64,000 nucleotides of DNA from Pseudomonas resinovorans NBRC 106553 (GCF_000412695.1 NC_021499.1:3224001-3288000); one strand, 5' to 3'; shown: positions 1 through 8,930, counted from the stretch's first letter. Notes: generated from the sequence alone by a model not told the origin. Numbers and translations: made by a program.

Positions 1-1
1 G

Positions 2-2482
2 CACCGGCAACTCGCCGAGATCTGGGCCACCGGCCCGGGCCTGCAGCGCCTGGCCGCCGTCAACCACTCGGTGATCGGCCGGCGCATGATGATCACCTCG
101 TTCGTGTTCTTCGCCATCGCCGGCGTGCTGGGCATGTTGACCCGCGTGCAGCTGGCCACGCCCAACTCCACGTTCATGACCCCGGAGATGTACAACCAGG
201 TCTTCACCATGCACGGGTCGATGATGCTGTTCCTGTTCGCCATCCCGATGGTGGAGAGCGTGGCGGTCTACCTGACACCCAAGATCCTCGGAACCCGCGA
301 TTTCGCCTTCCCGCGCCTGACCGCCTACGGCTACTGGTGCTACCTGTTCGGCGGCAGCATCGTCACCTTCTCGCTGCTCCTCGGGGTGGCGCCGGACAGC
401 GGCTGGTTCATGTACACGCCGCTGAGCTCGAGCGTTTACACACCGGGGATCAACGCCGACGTCTGGTTGCTGGGAATCACCTTCGTGGAGATCTCGGCGC
501 TGTCGCTGGCCATGGAGATCGTCGTCTCGATCCTGAAGATGCGCGCGCCCGGCATGTCGCTGGACCGCATGCCGATCTTCGGCTGGTACATCCTGGTGAC
601 CGCGATGATGATGATCGTGGCCTTCCCGCCCCTGATCCTCGGCTCGATACTGCTGGAAGTGGAGCGCGCCTTCGGCCTGCCCTTCTTCGACCCCACCCGC
701 GGCGGCGACGCGCTGCTGTGGCAACACCTGTTCTGGCTGTTCGGCCATCCGGACGTCTACATCATCTTCCTGCCGATGGCGGCCGTGCTGTCGACGATCA
801 TCCCGGTGTTCGCCAACCGGGCGCTGGTCGGCTACCGCGCCATAGTCGTCGCGATCATCGCGCTGGCCTTCCTGAGCTTCGGCATCTGGGTCCACCACAT
901 GTTCACCGTGGGCATCCCGCACCTGGCGCTGGCATTCTTCTCCGCCGGATCGGCAATCGTGGCCGTGCCGACGGCGATTCAGTTCTTCGCCTGGCTGGCA
1001 ACGCTGTCCCACGGCAAGCCGCGCTGGGACGTGCCGATGCTCTATGTGTTCGGTTTCTTCTTCGTGTTCACCATGGGCGGCCTGACCGGCGTCATGCTCG
1101 CCATGGTGCCGTTCGACTGGCAGGCCCACGACACCTACTTCGTCGTGGCCCACATGCATTACGTGGTGGCCGGCGCACTCGCCTTCCCGATGCTCGCCGG
1201 ACTCTACTACTGGCTGCCGCTGCTCACCGGGCGCGCCGCCGTGCACCGACTGGCCGTGCCCGCGTTCTGGTTGATCTTCATCGGTTTCAACATGACCTTC
1301 TTCATGATGCACCTGACCGGGCTGATGGGCATGCCACGGCGCATCTACACCTACGGGGGTCACGAAGGCTGGAACTGGCTCAACCTGCTGTCCTCGGTAG
1401 GCGGGTTCGTCATGACCATCGGCTTCGCGCTGCTGGTGATCGACCTGATCGTACAGCTGCGCTTCGGACGCCGCGTGCGCCGCAACCCCTGGGGCGCGAC
1501 GACGCTGGAATGGGCCATGCCGCTACCGCCGCCGGCCTATGCCTTCGCTTCGATCCCCCATATGGGCAAGGAAGACGCTCCCGTCGACGGGCTCGCCGAC
1601 TCGCTCGCCCGTGGCGAAGGCTACCTGGGCTCGACGCGCAACGGATGGCAGGAGGCGCTGGGGGTGCATATCGTCTCCGGCGCGCCCGAACAACTGATCG
1701 TGCTGCCACAGCCAACCTACCTGCCGCTGTTCACCGCGCTGGCCACGGCGACGGCGGTCCTGGGGTTCCTGTTCAAGACCTACCTGCTGTCGATGGTCGC
1801 AGCGCTGGTGGTGGCCGGCCTGTTCGTGATCGCCGCGCAACGCGCCGGTCACTCCCGTGACTATGGCCCGCTGCCGGTCGGCCGAGGCGTCAGCGTGCCG
1901 CCGCATACCGAAGTGGAGAGCGCACCACCCTACCTGGCACTCATCTGCACCCTGATCGCAGATGGCACGCTGTTCACCTCCCTGTTGTTCGGCACCTTCT
2001 ATCTCTGGATCGCCGCGCCCAACTGGGAAGCGGCGACGACACCGGGGCCGGACCTCGCGCTGACCCTGGGCGTGATCGGCGCCCTTGTCATGGCCACGCT
2101 GGCTGCGCGCGGATCGCTGCGCGCGACGGTAGCCGGTGGCAAGCCCTGGGGCTGGATCGGCCTGGCCATGGTCGCGCTCGTGGTCGCCATCAGCGCCGCC
2201 GTGGCGTTGATCGCCGGTATCCTGCCGGATCCCCGTGAACATGCACTCGGTTCCACCGCCGCCGCATTGCTCGGTTATGTGGTGTTCCATGCCGGCGTCG
2301 GGCTGCTCTTCCTGCTCAGTAACGCGCTGCGCATCGGTGCCGGTTTCGTCTCGCCGCAGCGGGTGGTGGACTTGCGCCTGAGCCGTTTGTGGTTGGACTA
2401 CACCGCGTTCACCGGCGCCATCGCCCTGGGCCTGGTGCTGGCCCTGCCGAAGCTGGTCGCCATCATGGGGAGCCAGGCATGA
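2..2482 (+). CDS. ctaD: cytochrome c oxidase subunit I+III fusion, 5' end outside window
   Basis: This is the membrane-embedded catalytic subunit of a haem-copper terminal oxidase fused to a subunit III-like domain. The reading frame is open to the left edge, so the N-terminus is missing; the GTG at 71 is probably internal, because the codons before it read as typical subunit I sequence (LAEIWATGPGLQRLAAVNH). Visible motifs are the haem a ligand in FTMHGSMM, the CuB/Tyr region GHPDVYII, the CuB pair VHHMFTVG and the haem ligands in VVAHMHYVV. After about residue 500 a linker leads into a multi-helix subunit III-like region. Two residues differ from the mitochondrial type: the HPEVY glutamate is Asp, and the K-channel lysine position (PTGxK) reads PTAIQ. 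The next gene overlaps its stop codon. The fusion and the family are clear; the oxidase subtype is not. Confidence 0.9.
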   Translation, partial: HRQLAEIWATGPGLQRLAAVNHSVIGRRMMITSFVFFAIAGVLGMLTRVQLATPNSTFMTPEMYNQVFTMHGSMMLFLFAIPMVESVAVYLTPKILGTRDFAFPRLTAYGYWCYLFGGSIVTFSLLLGVAPDSGWFMYTPLSSSVYTPGINADVWLLGITFVEISALSLAMEIVVSILKMRAPGMSLDRMPIFGWYILVTAMMMIVAFPPLILGSILLEVERAFGLPFFDPTRGGDALLWQHLFWLFGHPDVYIIFLPMAAVLSTIIPVFANRALVGYRAIVVAIIALAFLSFGIWVHHMFTVGIPHLALAFFSAGSAIVAVPTAIQFFAWLATLSHGKPRWDVPMLYVFGFFFVFTMGGLTGVMLAMVPFDWQAHDTYFVVAHMHYVVAGALAFPMLAGLYYWLPLLTGRAAVHRLAVPAFWLIFIGFNMTFFMMHLTGLMGMPRRIYTYGGHEGWNWLNLLSSVGGFVMTIGFALLVIDLIVQLRFGRRVRRNPWGATTLEWAMPLPPPAYAFASIPHMGKEDAPVDGLADSLARGEGYLGSTRNGWQEALGVHIVSGAPEQLIVLPQPTYLPLFTALATATAVLGFLFKTYLLSMVAALVVAGLFVIAAQRAGHSRDYGPLPVGRGVSVPPHTEVESAPPYLALICTLIADGTLFTSLLFGTFYLWIAAPNWEAATTPGPDLALTLGVIGALVMATLAARGSLRATVAGGKPWGWIGLAMVALVVAISAAVALIAGILPDPREHALGSTAAALLGYVVFHAGVGLLFLLSNALRIGAGFVSPQRVVDLRLSRLWLDYTAFTGAIALGLVLALPKLVAIMGSQA

Positions 2483-2817
2483 ACGGGCGGCCTATCCCAC
2501 CACGGCTCCTCTGGTGGCTCGGGGCGGGCTTCGCGCTGTGGTGCACCGCGCTCGTCGCGCTCTATGCCCTACACGCCATCGGTTGCACCTTCGGCTGGCA
2601 GACCGGTGCGCTACGTCTTTACCTGGTGCTGATTTTCCTGGCGCACCTGGCCGCGATCGGCTGGTTGTGGCGGCATTTCGCGAAGACCGGCCCCAAGGCC
2701 GAGCATGACCGCAGCGGTGCGTTCCTGCACACCGTGGTGATCTGGACCTTGATCGCAGCGCTGGCGTCCACGGTCATCGCCCTGGGCCCGTCGCTCCTGC
2801 TCAGGGCCTGCCTCTGA
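2479..2817 (+). CDS. small membrane protein of the oxidase cluster
   Basis: A 112-residue protein starting at an ATG that overlaps the oxidase stop codon (ATGA), so the two genes are translationally coupled. Three hydrophobic segments are visible, near residues 9-30, 40-62 and 85-108, joined by short charged loops. This is the layout expected of a small accessory or subunit IV-like protein of a haem-copper oxidase. No catalytic motif is present and I do not recognise a named family. The function is inferred only from coupling to the oxidase gene. A longer frame upstream is out-of-frame overlap with the oxidase gene and is not used. Confidence 0.7.
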   Translation: MNGRPIPPRLLWWLGAGFALWCTALVALYALHAIGCTFGWQTGALRLYLVLIFLAHLAAIGWLWRHFAKTGPKAEHDRSGAFLHTVVIWTLIAALASTVIALGPSLLLRACL

Positions 2818-2845
2818 GCTGCACATCGGCGTGATGGGCTGAAGA

Positions 2846-3910
2846 TCAGCCCGCCCGGTACCAGGCCACGCCCTGCTCGTCCTCGCTGACCAGCACACGC
2901 CCCTGGTGCAACAGGTGGTTCAGGTTGGCGAGGCATTCTCCCGTCGCCAACGGCAGCAACTCGCCGTCGATGGGCCGGCGGAAGAGCACACCGAAGAGAT
3001 CGACCACCCGCTTGGGCCCTTCCGCCAATGCCACCAGCAGACGCTCCAGGGCTCTACGGTGGCCTTCATCCAGGCGTTCGAGCCGGGCATGCAGCGCGCG
3101 GAACGGCTCGTTGTGCGACGGCAGTACCAGCACGTCGTCGGGCACCTCCCGACGCAGACCCGCCAACGAATCGAGCCAGTGCCGCATCGGGTCGGCCATG
3201 GGCTCGGTGGGGAACACCGACACGTTCGGGGAAATGCGCGGCAACACCTGGTCGCCGGAGATCAGCAAGCGCAACGCGGGGCAGTGGAAGCTCGCGTGTT
3301 CCGGGGAATGCCCTGCCCCCACCACCACCCGCCACTCGTGCTCGCCAATGCGCAGGCGCTGGCCGTGCTCCAATCGCCGAAAACTCTGCGGCAAGGGCGC
3401 GATATGGCGCCCAAAGCCGCCGAAGCGGGCGCGGTACTGGCTGATGGCCTGGGCGTCCCAACCCGCACGGGTATAGAAGCGGATGGCCTCGGCGGGGGCT
3501 TCGCGGCCACTGTCGGCCGCCAGCACGCGGCAGTTCATGTATTCGCCGAAGGTCATCCACAGCTCGCAGCCGTGCTCCCGGGTCAACCAGCCGGCCAGGC
3601 CCACGTGATCCGGGTGCATGTGGGTGACGAACACCCGAGTCACCGGCCTTCCGCCCAGCGCGCCTCCCGGCCCCAGCAACCGGCGCCAGGCCGCCAGGGT
3701 CGCCTCGCTATGAATACCGGTATCGAACAGCGCCCAGCCTGCACCGTCATCGACCGCCCAGAGGTTGATATGGTCGAGGCTGAGCGGCAACGGCATGCGC
3801 AGCCAATAGACGCCGGTAGCGACTTCGAGCACCTCACCTGTCTCGGGAACCGAGTCGAAGGGGTACTCCAGCGCCTGGCGTTCGGCATCAGCCCTTGTTT
3901 CCATGGTCAT
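2846..3910 (-). CDS. metallo-beta-lactamase-fold hydrolase
   Basis: A 354-residue cytoplasmic MBL-fold protein. It carries the metal motif THMHPDH at about residues 96-102, a later GAGHSPEH histidine and an ISGD aspartate, so the binuclear metal site looks complete. The C-terminal third is long and probably forms a helical or winged cap, as in hydrolases acting on thioesters or lactones. The start is ATG at 3910, with AGGAG four bases upstream; an ATG six bases further in is an alternative. It faces away from the 3-hydroxyacyl-CoA dehydrogenase gene across a 241-bp divergent promoter region and converges on the oxidase cluster. Genes of this type often sit next to beta-oxidation genes. An acyl-CoA or ester hydrolase role is an inference; the substrate is unknown. 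Confidence 0.85.
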   Translation of the reverse strand: MTMETRADAERQALEYPFDSVPETGEVLEVATGVYWLRMPLPLSLDHINLWAVDDGAGWALFDTGIHSEATLAAWRRLLGPGGALGGRPVTRVFVTHMHPDHVGLAGWLTREHGCELWMTFGEYMNCRVLAADSGREAPAEAIRFYTRAGWDAQAISQYRARFGGFGRHIAPLPQSFRRLEHGQRLRIGEHEWRVVVGAGHSPEHASFHCPALRLLISGDQVLPRISPNVSVFPTEPMADPMRHWLDSLAGLRREVPDDVLVLPSHNEPFRALHARLERLDEGHRRALERLLVALAEGPKRVVDLFGVLFRRPIDGELLPLATGECLANLNHLLHQGRVLVSEDEQGVAWYRAG

Positions 3911-4082
3911 TGCACTCCTGTGTTGGCCGGCGTCGCGATGAGGAGCCCGCAGGCGAAGTCATCGGCCATGTCGAAAAGTTGGTTCAGCGGATGGTACTCG
4001 GTTCCATGGCCTTCCATCTGTTGAACACGCCGGCGACCCGTCGTGACCGCGGCCTGACACAACGCCACCTCCCCCCCTCCTG

Positions 4083-4100
4083 GGTGGGCCATTGCCCACC
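4083..4100. promoter_or_regulatory. inverted repeat in divergent promoter region
   Basis: GGTGGGC and GCCCACC arms flank a 4-base centre, about 50 bases before the 3-hydroxyacyl-CoA dehydrogenase start and between two divergent genes. The position suits an operator. No second copy was found to support it. Confidence 0.25.
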
Positions 4101-4151
4101 GCTTTCTGTTGAACTCTACGCGATCGATTTCGAAAGCGTCCGGAGATCCAC

Positions 4152-5000
4152 ATGAGCCTCAACAGAATCGGCGTGATAGGTGCCGGCACCATGGGCAGTG
4201 GTATTGCCCAGGTCTGCGCCTCGGCCGGCTTGCGCGTCACCCTGATCGATGTCAGCGAATCGGCCCTGGCCCGTGGCATGCAGGCCATGGACGAGGGCCT
4301 GCAGCGCCTGGTCCGCAAAGGGCGGATCAGCGAGGCCAGGCACCAAGAGGCACTGGCCCGGGTCCACACCACCACCGACTACGGCTGCCTGGCCGAGACC
4401 GACCTGGTGATCGAAGCCGCCACCGAAAACCTCGAACTCAAGCTGCGCATCCTGCGCCAGATCGAAGAAGTGGTGTCGGCCGAAACGCTGATCGCCACCA
4501 ACACCTCGTCCCTCTCCATCACCCAGCTGGCCGCCGTGCTACGGCGCCCCGAGCGGTTCATCGGCCTGCACTTCTTCAATCCCGTGCCGGCCATGCAACT
4601 GCTGGAGCTGATTCGCGGCCTGCAGACGTCCAGCCAGACCCACGCAAGGGTGGAGACCTTCGCGAACGTGATCGGCAAGACCCCCATCACGGTCGAGAAC
4701 GCCCCCGGATTCGTGGTCAACCGCATCCTCATCCCGATGATCAACGAAGCCGTCTTCGTGCTCCAGGAAGGCCTGGCAAGTGCCCAGGACATCGACACCG
4801 GCATGCAACTGGGCTGCAACCACCCCATAGGGCCGCTGGCCCTGGCCGACCTGATCGGCCTCGACACCCTGCTGGCCATCATGCAAGTGCTGCACGAAGG
4901 CTTCGGCGATCCCAAGTACCGTCCGGCCCGGCTGCTCAAGGACCTGGTTGCCGCCGGCCACCTCGGCCGCAAGAGCGGCCGTGGTTTCCACAGCTACTGA
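4152..5000 (+). CDS. 3-hydroxyacyl-CoA dehydrogenase (3-hydroxybutyryl-CoA type)
   Basis: A 282-residue soluble NAD-dependent dehydrogenase that oxidises L-3-hydroxyacyl-CoA to 3-ketoacyl-CoA in beta-oxidation. The N-terminal Rossmann motif GAGTMGSGIAQ is at about residues 10-20. The family signature GLHFFNPVPAMQLLELI includes the catalytic His-Phe-Phe-Asn-Pro stretch, and a C-terminal helical domain ends in GRKSGRGFHSY. The length matches single-domain PaaH/Hbd-type enzymes rather than FadB. The start is ATG with GGAGA five bases upstream. The acyl-CoA dehydrogenase gene follows 22 bases later, so the two probably form an operon. Substrate chain length cannot be read from sequence. Confidence 0.92.
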   Translation: MSLNRIGVIGAGTMGSGIAQVCASAGLRVTLIDVSESALARGMQAMDEGLQRLVRKGRISEARHQEALARVHTTTDYGCLAETDLVIEAATENLELKLRILRQIEEVVSAETLIATNTSSLSITQLAAVLRRPERFIGLHFFNPVPAMQLLELIRGLQTSSQTHARVETFANVIGKTPITVENAPGFVVNRILIPMINEAVFVLQEGLASAQDIDTGMQLGCNHPIGPLALADLIGLDTLLAIMQVLHEGFGDPKYRPARLLKDLVAAGHLGRKSGRGFHSY

Positions 5001-5022
5001 CCCGCCCATCGAGGTTTCGCAA

Positions 5023-6819
5023 ATGAGTGAATACAGCGCGCCGCTGCGCGACATGCAGTTTGTCCTGAACGAGCTGGGATACCTGGACCAGGTGCAAGCA
5101 CTGCCCGGCTGCGAAGACCTGGGCGCCGACCTGATCGATGCCATCCTGGGCGAGGCCGGCAAGTTCGCCGAAGGCGTGCTCTCGCCGCTGAACCAGGTCG
5201 GCGACCGTGAGGGCGCCCGCTGGCATGACGGCGAGGTGAGCACGGCCAAAGGCTGGCAAGCGGCCTATGGACAGTTCGTCGAGGGCGGCTGGAACGCCCT
5301 CTCCTGCCACCCGGAGTTCGGTGGCCAGGGCCTGCCTCGACTGGTCTCGGCGCTGGTGGAAGAAATGTGGAACGGCGCCAACGTCTCCTTCGGCCTGTGC
5401 CCCATGCTCACCCGAGGCGCCATCGAGGCCATCGAACTCTGCGGCTCGCCCTACCTGAAGGAAACCTACCTGCCGAAGATGATCAGCGGCGAGTGGACCG
5501 GCACCATGAACCTCACCGAACCCCAGGCCGGTTCGGACCTGGCCGCTGTGCGCAGCCGTGTCGAGCCCCAGGGCGACGGCACCTACCGCCTGTTCGGCCA
5601 GAAGATCTTCATCACCTACGGCGAACACGACCTCACCGACAACATCGTGCACCTGGTGCTGGCCCGCCTGCCGGGCGCGCCGGAAGGCGTCAAGGGTATC
5701 TCGCTGTTCGTGGTGCCGAAGTTCCTGGTGAACGCCGATGGCAGCCTCGGCGCGCGCAACGATGTGCGCTGCGCGTCCCTCGAACACAAGCTGGGCATCC
5801 ACGGCAGCCCCACCGCCGTCCTGGCCTTCGGTGACAACGACGGCGCCCAGGGCTGGCTGGTGGGTGAAGAGAACCGCGGCCTGGAATACATGTTCATCAT
5901 GATGAACGCGGCACGCTTCTCCGTCGGCATCGAAGGAATCGGCCTGTCCGAGCGTGCCTACCAGCGCGCCCTCGCCTACGCCCGTGAGCGAATCCAGGGC
6001 ACCGAGGCCGGCGCCCAGAGCCGCGACAAGGTGGCGATCATCCAGCACCCCGATGTGCGCCGCATGCTGCTGTCGATGAAGTCCCGCACCGAGGCCATGC
6101 GCGCCCTGGCCTGCGAGGTCGCCGTGGCCATGGATTGCGCCGAGCGTCATCCGGATCTGCAACAGCGCCAGGAAAGCCAGGCGTTCGTCGACCTGATGAT
6201 CCCGGTGATCAAGGGTTGCGGCACCGAGAACGCGGTGGACATCGCCTCCCTCGGTGTACAGGTTCACGGCGGCATGGGCTTCATCGAGGAAACCGGCGCT
6301 GCCCAGCACCTGCGCGATGCGCGCATCACCCCCATCTACGAAGGCACCACCGGTATCCAGGCCGCCGACCTGGTGGGCCGCAAGATCGCCCGCGACGGCG
6401 GCCAGGCCATCGGGCTGGTGAGCAAGCGCATGCGCTACACCATGGAGCGCCTGGTCTGGGCGGATGACCCCGTACTGCAGGACATCGCCAGTGCCCTGGC
6501 CAGCGCCGTGGTGGCGCTCAACGCAGCGGTGGAGTTCATCGTGGCCAACTTCAAGGGCCAGACGCCCCGTGTCCTGGCCGGTGCCGTGCCCTTCCTGGAA
6601 CTGTTCGGCACCGTTGCCGGTGGCTGGCAGCTGGCCCGCTCGGCCCTCGCCGCCCACGAGCGCCTGCAGGCAGGCACCACCGAACAGGACTTCTATCGCG
6701 GCAAGCTGCTGACCGCTCGCTTTTACGCCGAGCACCTGCTGCCCCGTGCCGAAGGCCTGTCGCGGATCGTGATCCAGGGTGGCGATGCGGTGCTGGAGAT
6801 GGAGGACCGCCTGTTCTGA
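5023..6819 (+). CDS. acyl-CoA dehydrogenase, large (about 600 aa) type
   Basis: A 598-residue FAD-dependent acyl-CoA dehydrogenase that introduces the alpha-beta double bond in acyl-CoA. It begins with the family's N-terminal extension (MSEYSAPLRDMQFVLNE). The FAD/substrate region NLTEPQAGSDLAAVRS follows, and the segment ITPIYEGTTGIQ holds the usual catalytic Glu. A C-terminal extension of about 130 residues is typical of the large ACADs. I chose the ATG at 5023 because the protein then starts as its homologues do; a longer open frame from 4948 overlaps the upstream gene. It follows the 3-hydroxyacyl-CoA dehydrogenase and is followed by a run of hairpins and a rho-independent terminator. A second enzyme of the same class lies at 34766-36568. 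Confidence 0.93.
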   Translation: MSEYSAPLRDMQFVLNELGYLDQVQALPGCEDLGADLIDAILGEAGKFAEGVLSPLNQVGDREGARWHDGEVSTAKGWQAAYGQFVEGGWNALSCHPEFGGQGLPRLVSALVEEMWNGANVSFGLCPMLTRGAIEAIELCGSPYLKETYLPKMISGEWTGTMNLTEPQAGSDLAAVRSRVEPQGDGTYRLFGQKIFITYGEHDLTDNIVHLVLARLPGAPEGVKGISLFVVPKFLVNADGSLGARNDVRCASLEHKLGIHGSPTAVLAFGDNDGAQGWLVGEENRGLEYMFIMMNAARFSVGIEGIGLSERAYQRALAYARERIQGTEAGAQSRDKVAIIQHPDVRRMLLSMKSRTEAMRALACEVAVAMDCAERHPDLQQRQESQAFVDLMIPVIKGCGTENAVDIASLGVQVHGGMGFIEETGAAQHLRDARITPIYEGTTGIQAADLVGRKIARDGGQAIGLVSKRMRYTMERLVWADDPVLQDIASALASAVVALNAAVEFIVANFKGQTPRVLAGAVPFLELFGTVAGGWQLARSALAAHERLQAGTTEQDFYRGKLLTARFYAEHLLPRAEGLSRIVIQGGDAVLEMEDRLF

Positions 6820-6823
6820 ACTT

Positions 6824-6914
6824 CCGCCGCCCGCTTCTGGCGGGCGGCGGTCGGGGGCCGGTGGAAGTCGACCACCGGAACGGAGCTTTGGCCGCCCTTG
6901 TGGCGGCTTTTTTT
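6824..6914 (+). terminator. hairpin cluster with rho-independent terminator
   Basis: Three hairpins follow the acyl-CoA dehydrogenase stop. The first is a strong CCGCCGCCCG/CGGGCGGCGG stem (6824-6850). The second is CCGGTGG/CCACCGG near 6859-6878. The third is GCCGCC-CTTGT-GGCGGC (6891-6907) followed directly by seven T residues, a standard intrinsic terminator. Confidence 0.85.
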
Positions 6915-6950
6915 GGGCTTTGCGGATAGTCTGGTGTGAGGTTGTGTTGC

Positions 6951-7250
6951 CCAGTTCATTGCCGAGTGGGCGGCGGGTTTCTGTTTCGCCTTCCCGGGCG
7001 ACTTCCTTTTGCAGTCGCCTAAAAGGAAGCAAAACGCTTGCCCCGACATCCGGAACTCGGCGTCCCCGTTTGCCTTCGCCAAACTCCCCTCGCTACATCG
7101 TCGTTCCGGAGGCCCGCCGCGCAGGGCCATCCATGGCCCTGCGCGGCTCTCGCGGCATCCATGCCGCTCATCCTCCTGCACAACGATTCCACTCGGCCTT
7201 CTGAAGGGGCGCTTTGCGCGGCCTCAACTTCTCTGCTCTATGTCAGACCG
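6951..7250 (+). repeat. long inverted repeat, left arm
   Basis: About 300 bp that reappears as its reverse complement at 7572-7875. Shared blocks include CCAGTTCATTGCCGAG, CTGTTTCGCCTTCCCGGGCG, CCGGAACTCGGCGTCCCCG, TTTGCCTTCGCCAAACT and GAAGGGGCGCTTTGCGCGG. It is open in several frames, but those peptides look like the spurious hypothetical proteins often annotated over Pseudomonas intergenic repeats. No RBS, no transposase and no clear protein-coding signal are visible. Confidence 0.8.
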
Positions 7251-7266
7251 GTTCGGGCATCAGCCC

Positions 7267-7466
7267 GTAGGATGGGTCGGGCGGCGTTCCGTTGAGCGAA
7301 GCGATACCCATGCGGTAGGGAAATCTGGGTTTCAATACGTAGGGTGGATGTCGCTCTTCACATCCACCATCGGCGCTCGGCCTAACCTCGCTTGGTGGAC
7401 CGATGAAGCGTGGTCCACCCTACATGGCTTGCCCGCATGGGTATCGCTCCGCTCAACCCATCCTAC
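7267..7466. repeat. nested palindromic repeats (GTAGGATGGGT and GTAGGGTGGA families)
   Basis: GTAGGATGGGT at 7267 and GTTGAGCGAAGCGATACCCATGCG at 7291 are mirrored by their reverse complements ending at 7466. Inside them lies a second palindrome, 7339-7423, from GTAGGGTGGA to TCCACCCTAC. A close copy of the inner element sits at 40707-40791. No gene is present in this stretch. Confidence 0.8.
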
Positions 7467-7495
7467 AAAGCTTGGCTTTGTGCAGCCTGACGCAT

Positions 7496-7535
7496 CCCTC
7501 TCCCCCGCCCCTCTCCCAGAGGGAGAGGGGTGACG
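7496..7535. repeat. CCCTCTCC-type hairpin repeat
   Basis: The segment CCCCTCTCCCAGAGGGAGAGGGG forms a tight hairpin. It resembles common proteobacterial intergenic CCCTCTCC/GGAGAGGG elements. It lacks a T-run, so it is not called as a terminator. Confidence 0.5.
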
Positions 7536-7571
7536 CGCGCCGGAGATGGCCAAACAGTCCTGATGCCTAAT

Positions 7572-7875
7572 CGGCCCTGACATGAAGCAATGAAGATGAC
7601 GCCGCGCAAAGCGCCCCTTCAGGAGGCCGAGCGGAATCGTTGCATAGGGGGACGAGCGGCATGGATGCCGCGAGAGGCGTGCGGGGCCAGGGATGGCCCC
7701 TCTCGCCGTGCCCCCGGCGCGACGATGGAGGGAGGGCAGTTTGGCGAAGGCAAACGGGGACGCCGAGTTCCGGATGCAGGGGCGAGCGTTCTTGGTTACT
7801 TCTTTGGCGTTTGAAAGAAGTGACTCGCCCGGGAAGGCGAAACAGAAACCCGAACCCCGCTCGGCAATGAACTGG
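7572..7875 (-). repeat. long inverted repeat, right arm
   Basis: The reverse-complement partner of 6951-7250, diverged by scattered substitutions and a different 30-40 base segment near 7780-7830. Together the arms enclose the nested short palindromes, so the whole 6951-7875 block is mirror-symmetric. It ends 26 bases from the stop of the leftward DUF1254 gene. Confidence 0.8.
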
Positions 7876-7901
7876 ACAACCGAACCGATCGATCGTGACC
7901 G

Positions 7902-8930
7902 TCAATCAACCACCCTGGCCTCGGGAAAGCGCCAGCTGCCATCGAGTATCTCCGCACGAGGCTTGTACAGCCGCACCATGTAGTTCCAGCCAGCGGTGAT
8001 CGGCAGGCAGTTGGCAACCTGCCCATCGCAGCCGCCGAAACGCACCACAATGCGGCCATCGCTCCCGCGTTTGGCGGTGAGATTGTTGAGCGCGTAGGCG
8101 TTCTGCGGGTTGCGCTCGAAGTAGCCGGCACCGTTGTAGACGCTGATGGACCAGAACGCGTCCACCGGCACGTCTTTCACCTCCAGCTGGTACGGGGTGG
8201 CGCCGTCGTTTCTCGTGGGCGTGACGTTCAGGTAGTAGGCATCCTTCTCCGGGTTGCCGCCCCAGGCCGACGCGCTGCCGATGAAATGCCGAACGGGATC
8301 GACCTTCCCCGGCTGGCCGAACATGCCCCGGGAGTCCGGAACGGTCGCGGCGAGTTTCAGCACCGAGCTGCGCAGCTCCGTGAGGCTGGCCTGGTCCCAC
8401 TGGGGAATCTCGAAACGCCCTGGCCCCTTGGCCTGCTCCACCTGGACGCGGTCCTGCAGCGCGTGGGCCGCTTGCAGGTCGCTGGCCGAGGTCGAGTCGG
8501 CCAGCGTGCGCACGCCCAACAGCACATAGCGCGTACCCACCGCTTCGCGGGTGAAACGATAACGCCCGGGGGCGTAGGACAGGTCAGGGGTGTACTGGTC
8601 TTCGCTGATGGCGATCAGCGAGAGGTAGCGTGAGCCCGCATCAGGCAGCGTGACGCTGACCGGCCCGGCCTCCAGGTCGAACACCGCCGACGAGTACAGG
8701 GTGTCCCGGTTGGGGCGGATGACCACCTGGCTTTCCACCGGCACCAGTTCCCGGTTATGCACGAACTTGCCGAAACCGCCGCGATCCACGACGCGCTTGA
8801 AGAACTTGTGGGATTCGGCGCGGACGAAACTGTCTGCCGTCACCGGCACCTCGGTCGCGTGGGCACGATTACCGAGGAAGAGCGGCAAAAGCAGGACGAA
8901 AGCCAGCAGCGGGACCTTGAGAGCGTTCAC
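7902..8930 (-). CDS. secreted DUF1254/DUF1214 protein, short form
   Basis: A 342-residue exported protein. An N-terminal signal peptide (LKVPLLAFVLLLPLFLGNRAHA) is followed by a DUF1254-like region and a C-terminal DUF1214-like region containing VDAFWSISVYN and GWNYMVRLYKP. The start is the GTG at 8930, preceded by AAGGAG at seven bases; the in-frame ATG at 8966 would add 12 residues before the signal peptide and has no good RBS. It is the last gene of a leftward operon and begins 32 bases after a longer DUF1254 paralogue. Family members are periplasmic or cell-surface proteins of unknown biochemistry, often found near lipid or steroid catabolism genes. A role in handling a hydrophobic substrate in the periplasm is an inference. 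Confidence 0.85.
   Translation of the reverse strand: MNALKVPLLAFVLLLPLFLGNRAHATEVPVTADSFVRAESHKFFKRVVDRGGFGKFVHNRELVPVESQVVIRPNRDTLYSSAVFDLEAGPVSVTLPDAGSRYLSLIAISEDQYTPDLSYAPGRYRFTREAVGTRYVLLGVRTLADSTSASDLQAAHALQDRVQVEQAKGPGRFEIPQWDQASLTELRSSVLKLAATVPDSRGMFGQPGKVDPVRHFIGSASAWGGNPEKDAYYLNVTPTRNDGATPYQLEVKDVPVDAFWSISVYNGAGYFERNPQNAYALNNLTAKRGSDGRIVVRFGGCDGQVANCLPITAGWNYMVRLYKPRAEILDGSWRFPEARVVD

Noticed and set aside
4936..7032. Long minus-strand frame (about 700 codons) opposite the acyl-CoA dehydrogenase
   Set aside because: It is low-complexity, has no recognisable motifs, and lies wholly over a well-supported gene in GC-rich DNA. Similar antisense frames across the window were treated the same way.
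6951..7875. Insertion sequence with terminal inverted repeats
   Set aside because: There is no transposase frame between the arms, the arms are 300 bp long, and no target-site duplication could be identified.
7009..7983. Several small proteins encoded in the inverted-repeat block
   Set aside because: They come from both strands of the repeat arms, lack ribosome binding sites, and mirror each other because the DNA is palindromic.
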